Part shown: one piece after another, positions 59,101 to 64,000 of the stretch
Layout: the number at the start of each line of letters is the position of its first letter
Position numbering within the stretch: the stretch's first letter is position 1
Source of the DNA: Dipteris shenzhenensis
Taxonomy: Eukaryota; Polypodiophyta; Polypodiopsida; Gleicheniales
Length of the DNA: 64,000 nt
NCBI GenBank assembly: GCA_047967505.1
Contig: CM106541.1
Reading direction: 5' to 3' (one strand)
The notes under the pieces: generated by a model
What the model saw: the letters and a program-made list of their open reading frames with translations, nothing else
What the model was told of the DNA's origin: nothing
Databases searched by the model: none
Translations under genes and position numbers: made by a program

Positions 59101-61281
59101 TTCACAAGTAGCAAATCTAACAGACTAATACCGAATGCAGATTAGAGACGATTTACTTTCAGTCTATCTCGTGATTGCTGTATGAGGCTCTACATAGTGA
59201 CTTTGTTCTTAGTTATGCCATGGGACACAGTAAACGTGATTTTATGTGAAGTCAGTCAGTCTATGTTATTCAGACTCTAAAACTGTTTTCTGCATGTAAG
59301 ATTTATTTTCATCTTACAAGCATAAGGACTTCCCTCACTAGAATGCCATCATTGAGACTTCAAATTTCATATGATTCTGCACAGATGTTTGACTTCCCCG
59401 GTTTAAAAGTGCGGTATTCAAGTAACATGACCTTTATTCCTGAGGCTCTGGATGAGGCAATCCCCTGTTTTCGGCTGCTATATGAAAATGGCCAGCTTAT
59501 CGACCCTTCACATGTAGCTGAGGTGAGGTATGGAGATGGTATCTGCAATTCGTTTTGAGCATGAAGAAAATGATTTTTCAAGTTACACATGGAAAGTTTC
59601 ATCTATAATAATCTGCATTGACTGCAGTTTGACCGACAACTCTGCTTGGAGATGTACAACAAAATGGTGTCCCTGCAGATAATGGACACTATTTTTTATG
59701 AGGCGCAAAGGCAAGGGAGAATTTCTTTTTACGTCACTACTATAGGTGAAGAGGCCATAAATATTGCTTCTGCAGCAGCTCTATCTCCAAGTGATGTGGT
59801 ATTTTCTCAGGTATAGACTTTCAAATCGTCCTGACATACCCTTTACCATAGGTCATGGTGGATTCTGCAATGAATGTCTGTGTGAGCTAATATCTGTGCC
59901 TGGCAAGTGCAGTACCGAGAGCCAGGCGTGCTAATGTGGCGTGGATTCACCCTACAGCAATTTGCAAATCAGTGCTTTGGAAATGATGCTGATCTCGGAA
60001 GGGGTCGACAGATGCCTGCTCATTATGGCTCCAAGGATCTGAAATTTTTTACAGTTTCGTCTCCTATTGCGTAAGATGCTGCTTGAACAATCTTCAATTC
60101 CGTGTAATTGGAATTTATACCAGTTGATCACAACTAAGTCCTTAATGATAACGAAGATGGGTAATCATGTAGGACACAGATCCCCCAAGCTGTAGGTGCT
60201 GCATACTCTTTGAAGATGAACAAAGAAAATTCTTGTGCAGTCACGTATTTTGGTGATGGAGGGTCTAGTGAGGTATGCAGATGCTATCAGAGACAATGTG
60301 AAGAAGATTAGAGTGTACTGGACCTTTGTGTTAACTGGTTAGGACACATTCGCTAAATTCTGCAATGATGCAGGGTGATTTTCATGCTGCTATGAACTTT
60401 GCAGCCGTTCTAGAGGTGCCATTGTTACTTATATGCCGAAATAATGGATGGGCCATAAGCACACCAACTTCGGAGCAATTTAGAAGTAACTACTGTTGTT
60501 CATGTTTCAGTGAGTTTTATACAGCATATTAATTAGTGCCCGACCCTTTGCTTTAAGTTTAAGCACTTGAAATGTGCAGGTGATGGAGTGGTTGTAAGGG
60601 GTCAAGGTTATGGCATACGTAGTCTTCGTGTGGATGGGAATGATGCCTTGGCTGTTTACTCGGCTATCAAGACTGCTCGTGAAATGGCAGTGGAAGAGAA
60701 TAGACCCATCCTCATTGAGGCAAGGATGACTTCTGCTGATTGTTAAGCACCTTGACAAATTGTCCTTTCACCTGGGTCCTCTAATCATCTCTGGGGATCA
60801 TGCAGGCACTCACATATCGGGTTGGTCATCACTCCACTTCAGATGATTCATCAAAATATCGCAGTAAGGAGGAGATAGAACACTGGAAGATTAAGCGTGA
60901 TCCAATCGTGCGGTTTAGAACATGGCTTCAGAATAATGGTTGGTGGAGTGTCGAGGAAGAGCAGAATCTACGGACAAGTATTAGAGGAGAGGTATGGCCA
61001 ATGAGCAGAGGCTTGAAATCCTCAGCTTTGATCCCTCAATGGCAAACTTCATGTTGGAGTTTACTGTGAGCAATAAATGCTTTTCTAACAGCTATGCATG
61101 TTAATTGCAGATAATGACAGCTCTGCAGAGTGCTGAGCTGAGGAAGAAGCCTGGTTTAGCTGATCTTTTCACAGATGTATACGATTCCGTGCCTGAAAAT
61201 TTGAGAGAGCAGGAGAGACAGATTCATGATATTGTAAACAAATACCCAAACGACTACCCAGCTGACATTCCACTGAATTAA
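51001..61281 (+). CDS. BCKDHA: Branched-chain 2-oxoacid dehydrogenase E1 subunit alpha, mitochondrial
   Basis: Alpha subunit of the thiamine-diphosphate-dependent E1 component, which decarboxylates the 2-oxoacids of Leu, Ile and Val in the mitochondrial matrix. Nine exons: 51001-51273, 59385-59522, 59628-59810, 59913-60070, 60173-60272, 60374-60485, 60580-60719, 60806-60991 and 61111-61281. They give 486 codons with every phase consistent, close to the usual 440-480 of the family. Exon 1 encodes an Arg/Ser-rich, acid-poor transit peptide. Visible motifs are [34 protein letters not shown]; the thiamine-diphosphate/Mg site from [20 protein letters not shown] to CRNNGWAIS; and the phosphorylation loop [16 protein letters not shown] with both regulatory Ser positions. 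Intron 7 uses a GC donor. Intron 1 (8.1 kb) contains a copia insertion, while the other introns are 86-119 bases. No disabling change is seen. Confidence 0.95.
52946..53109. repeat. AT-rich hairpin and (CA)(CT)n microsatellite in intron 1
   Basis: ATATATATTCCAATGCAGAT is followed by an inverted copy, ATTGGAATATATATATCTAG, and then another forward copy (52946-53043). An AC run and about 20 CT units follow (53056-53109). All of it lies inside BCKDHA intron 1. Confidence 0.9.
53319..53964 (-). repeat. Copia 3' LTR (left copy)
   Basis: TGTTAAATTACACGGCGCAG ... CATATCTAACA on the + strand (TG...CA), followed by CCCCCCCTCAATG, the complement of the polypurine tract. It contains short internal repeats of AGTCGGTGGA(A/G)CCGACCA. 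Confidence 0.95.
53965..54866 (-). pseudogene. Copia RNase H and end of reverse transcriptase
   Basis: Minus strand: [18 protein letters not shown], then [12 protein letters not shown] and [20 protein letters not shown], then RNase H with a changed first motif (CDLDWAED), [14 protein letters not shown] second motif and CNNQSC (Asn where Asp is expected). The C-terminal part ends GIGP near 53990. Loss of the catalytic Asp in CDNQS and frame breaks beyond 54141 mark it as inactive. Confidence 0.9.
54867..55896 (-). pseudogene. Copia reverse transcriptase
   Basis: Minus strand: [20 protein letters not shown], then [20 protein letters not shown] (55896-55306), then [36 protein letters not shown] (55260-55009) and a catalytic [10 protein letters not shown] near 54920 in another frame. 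Frameshifts near 55280 and 55010 and a stop near 54883 break it. Confidence 0.88.
56028..56880 (-). pseudogene. Copia integrase
   Basis: Minus strand: a GAG-pre-integrase region (WHERFDHIG ... [14 protein letters not shown]) followed by a core with [15 protein letters not shown] and [11 protein letters not shown] (DD). The [11 protein letters not shown] block carries the third acid, with the usual NG.VER changed. About 200 codons are open (56714-56109). One frameshift near 56700 separates it from the protease. Confidence 0.9.
56984..58072 (-). pseudogene. Copia gag and protease
   Basis: Minus strand: 58072-57767 [17 protein letters not shown], the Gag start. 57649-57257 is the central Gag with [12 protein letters not shown] and [11 protein letters not shown], then a Lys/Gly-rich linker. 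At about 57250 a C.YCKKKGH zinc knuckle is followed by [11 protein letters not shown]. The protease motif is [12 protein letters not shown] near 57050. A frameshift near 57740 and a stop near 57257 break the frame. Confidence 0.88.
58144..58777 (-). repeat. Copia 5' LTR (right copy)
   Basis: Direct repeat of 53319-53964. On the coding strand it is followed by TGGTATTAGAGCCCAGG, a primer-binding site for initiator tRNA-Met with one mismatch, at about 58145-58129. Confidence 0.93.
58778..59122 (-). pseudogene. Duplicated copia RNase H end beyond the right LTR
   Basis: Beyond the right LTR the sequence repeats the element's own 3' internal end: polypurine tract, GIGPRR C-terminus, [32 protein letters not shown] and CNNQSC (59097-58807, minus). 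It then breaks off and ends AATCTAACA before the target-site duplication. So a second element copy once lay in tandem here and was largely deleted. Confidence 0.9.
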
Positions 61282-64000
61282 TTCATTGTATATACAGGCA
61301 GAACATATGCCACCAAAGTGATGGATTGTATCTTAAGTTTGAAAACCAAGGATTACAAAAAGTGTATCTTCATCGGTGACGAGAAAAATTGTACATACAG
61401 CATTCAACATGTATAGGCTGCATCACCTTCAGGTGACCCCAGGTGATGCTGCAAGGCTGTCCACATTGGGGAATCAGCCTGTATGACATTACTGGAATCG
61501 AATTATAGCTTGTGACTGTGATTCACGATTATGAACCAAAGGATTTTCACCATCCAGGCTGTGCAAAGGACTCCCTTTTTCATTCATTTAATGGTCTTTC
61601 TGGCAATATCGTTGAAATTTACAACTTTGTAAAAGAATTCATAGATTGCATGTCAAGTGCATCATAAAGACTATGTTATATGGGATGCATTCTCTTTGTA
61701 TGAGGCAGAGTAGCCCTTTCAAGGTTAGCCATGTAGTCCTCTTGGAGATCTAGGTCTTTTTAAGGTTGGCTTGATGTAGGTGGTGAATCGCTACCTTCCC
61801 TTATACAGACGTATGATGTTAATGCACTTTTAGGCTATGACAAAAGTATGGACCAATGGAGGATTGGTTTAAAAGCCAGAATTGAGAACAGCTAATAATG
61901 GGTCCTTAGAATTCCAAAAAGAGCAACTTTTATATGTCTGAATGTAGTCAAACTTGAAGCAATGTGCAGCTTTTGTGGGGGACAGGCAGGGGAAGGGGGC
62001 ATCATAAAATTAAAATGCCTCCTTTTGTAGAAAAACAGACACCAGAAAACAAAACAGAAGACAGGTGATTTATCATTCTCTGCACCCATTTCTCTTTTTT
62101 TGGAGAGATAGAATGGAAGGATACAATTAGTGAAGCAGCAAATATTTACATAAAGTCCCCTGAGACGGTATAACCACTCACAAGGTTGAAACTTGGATTT
62201 CACATGCAAAATGAGAACCATCCAAGGAAAACCATGTTACCACAGTGGAGTGTAACATAAAATGTCCTTGTTCGCCATCATGAACAAATACAACTTGTTG
62301 GTTGTGGCTGTGGTTGTGGTTGGTCCTAGTTGTTTAGGAGGCAATATGACATCACTGATACCATAAAGAAGATATGACAGTTCTTTGGCACCCTTGAGGT
62401 TGTCATATGCGAGGTAAATATCTATCTTCATGTAAATACTAAGCTGGTTCAGTGTCTCCTCTGACATGGACTTCTTACCTATAACATTTCACCAATGTTA
62501 TCTACCAACAATCCAACTGTTCAGAATTCAGAGCACAAGCATTTCCTTCCAGCTTGGGGTTTCACAGTGGATGGTGGAAAGATTCCAATTTCCATGATTT
62601 GGTAACCGAATCCACTACGATAATACATTGATATAATTAGGGTAACATGCCAATGCGATGTTTTGCAGGATCCCGTGCTTTCCTAAAGGAATAGCAGTCT
62701 TTAAAGAGGAGAGCGAGGTCCTCCCTTCTTATGAGACATCTCGTCCTAGTCCCCCCCATTAATACCAATCCTAGCTGCTCTGTCCCCTCTCCTTACTGCT
62801 GTATGAACTATGTATGAGCCATAGGAGACATAAGACCTTTTAGAAATATCATGTTCCAGAAAATCTGAAACCATCTAAACCAACATCAATGCTTCATCCC
62901 ATTTTGCTATTTGCAAAATTGGTTTGTTCGAACCTGTTTTGTTGCCCTTGCCCAACCAATGACTGAGTCGCCACATCCCACGAGCAAGACAACAATATAC
63001 CCCAACTGTGTGGATCTGTCCACCTTTGCCGCAGCATTCAACAAGTGAGGTGATCCTATTGGCTGCTATTTGAACTACTTGCACCATGTGCAATTGTAAA
63101 TTTTTCTCGTTTTCTTGCTGAGATTCATGAATCTAACTGGGATGCCTAGTCCCCATTCAGCTAAGTGCACTGGTGATGATCTTCCATAATTTCTAAACTT
63201 TGTTGTTCAGGTCCCATAGATCCCCCCCAGAGTTTGATAAATCCTCTCTTACTTAATCTTAGGGACTCACGGTGTTTTAATAGGCCATAGCAGTAGAACC
63301 CAGATAAGAGTCATTTTGCAACAAAGGCTCTTGCTTTTGTAATGAATCTTTTTCATCTTAAAACTTCGCTACATAGAGTTCCACCAATTGGACACACCTT
63401 GGTTGAACCAGGTTCAAATCAAATGATGTCACTCATTTCTGGATAAGCTTTCCACAATTCACATCTCTTAGGCCTTGTATTGACCAAGAGCTTTCCTCTC
63501 TAAAATGGTTTTCATTGTCCATTTCCTCACAAATCTATGGGCTGCCCTTTGTACATTAGTAATCTCCAGCTTCACGTGCAAAAAGTCCCACCTAACTTTG
63601 ACATCGATGATCAAGACCAAGGTTAGGTGGGTGGCCGCGACGATCCTGCTGACGTTCAAGGTAGTTTGATGTCAGCTGGGCAATAAGCATAGTGCAATCT
63701 CTTCTTGGAATAAAATGGGATATTTCATACCCACATTATCTCGATCATCCAGATTGCAATCCGAGTTGTGTTGTGATATTTTAGTTGTTCTTCAGTTACA
63801 CACTGCCTAGTGCCCGCCCAAGCTAGAAAAAGCAAGGGCAACAAGACCTCCAAGCATGTGAAAATGTAGGCTCAGTGACACCTTCGAAGCTTGCTGTCAA
63901 AGGTTTTTTCACTTGTGGGCGGGCGATGGGCAGGCAGTAGTGGCTGCCCACGACGATGGGCGCCCCCCTTTTTGTGCGGCAACTCAGGCCTCTCCATGTG
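61282..64000. other. BCKDHA 3' flank; no further gene recognised
   Basis: The first few hundred bases are presumably the 3' untranslated region. Short minus-strand frames (62467-62237 and 63659-63468) have no recognised domain or splice context. Confidence 0.45.

Larger units (their letters stand above)
53319..59122 (-). mobile_element. Ty1/copia element in BCKDHA intron 1, with duplicated end
   Basis: Minus-strand copia element: LTR (53319-53964), internal region (53965-58143), LTR (58144-58777), then an extra partial internal segment (58778-59108) and a short LTR-like end (AATCTAACA, 59114-59122). The 5-base target-site duplication GACTA lies at 53314-53318 and 59123-59127, so all of this arrived as, or grew within, one insertion. 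The two LTRs differ by roughly one base in ten by eye, so it is old. Stops and frameshifts disable it. Gag and RNase H resemble the copia element at 7.3-12 kb. Confidence 0.92.

Noticed and set aside
62237-63659. Minus-strand ORFs near the right edge as a gene
   Set aside because: Short, without a recognised domain, and not joined by convincing splice signals.

Overview
This is a gene-poor, repeat-rich nuclear window from a land plant. The evidence is plant-type Ty1/copia and Ty3/gypsy elements primed from initiator-Met tRNA, PIF/Harbinger, CACTA and LINE remnants, a PPR fragment, telo-box promoter motifs, and one ordinary plant gene with short introns. The repeat load and the odd domesticated or captured ORFs would fit a fern or another large-genome non-seed plant. 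That assignment is inference; the sequence does not settle it.

Layout. 1-7.3 kb: no intact gene; microsatellites, a three-armed inverted repeat (3.7-5.3 kb) and a gypsy integrase scrap. 7.28-12.07 kb: a decayed copia element on the + strand with a clear 3' LTR. 12-19.8 kb: a PIF/Harbinger remnant, simple repeats and a weak LRR-like fragment. 19.8-21 kb: the 3' end of a LINE on the - strand. 22.5-26.7 kb: degenerate 178-bp repeats, then a gypsy element with two ~1.09-kb LTRs around an internal region of only 1.46 kb. 27.6-29.2 kb: the C-terminal end of a chromodomain gypsy element, a probable LTR and a PPR scrap. 29.37-33.46 kb (-): a multi-exon, partly broken gene joining a ParB-like domain to a beta-class N6/N4 DNA methyltransferase domain. 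34.4-40.2 kb: unrecognised ORFs, a 13-bp minisatellite inside a probable LTR, and foldbacks. 40.74-41.85 kb (-): a 370-codon reading frame that begins with a histone H3 tail and ends in a full H3 histone fold, with a promoter carrying TATA and three telo-boxes. It is broken only by four in-frame stops, each one C-to-T step from CAG or CGA. 43-47.6 kb: purine-rich low-complexity DNA and a CACTA (Ptta/En/Spm) remnant ending in a CACTA-type terminus at 47,585.

51.0-61.3 kb (+): the one gene that looks fully functional, the mitochondrial branched-chain 2-oxoacid dehydrogenase E1-alpha subunit. It has nine exons and 486 codons with all splice phases consistent. Its 8.1-kb first intron has taken in a second copia element in opposite orientation, with target-site duplication GACTA. 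That element carries an extra duplicated RNase H fragment beyond its right LTR. The last 2.7 kb shows no recognisable gene.

The two most unusual items are the H3-tail/H3-fold ORF and the ParB-methyltransferase gene. Both are chromatin- or DNA-modification-type proteins sitting in transposon-rich DNA, and both look like decayed copies whose intact relatives should be sought elsewhere in this genome.
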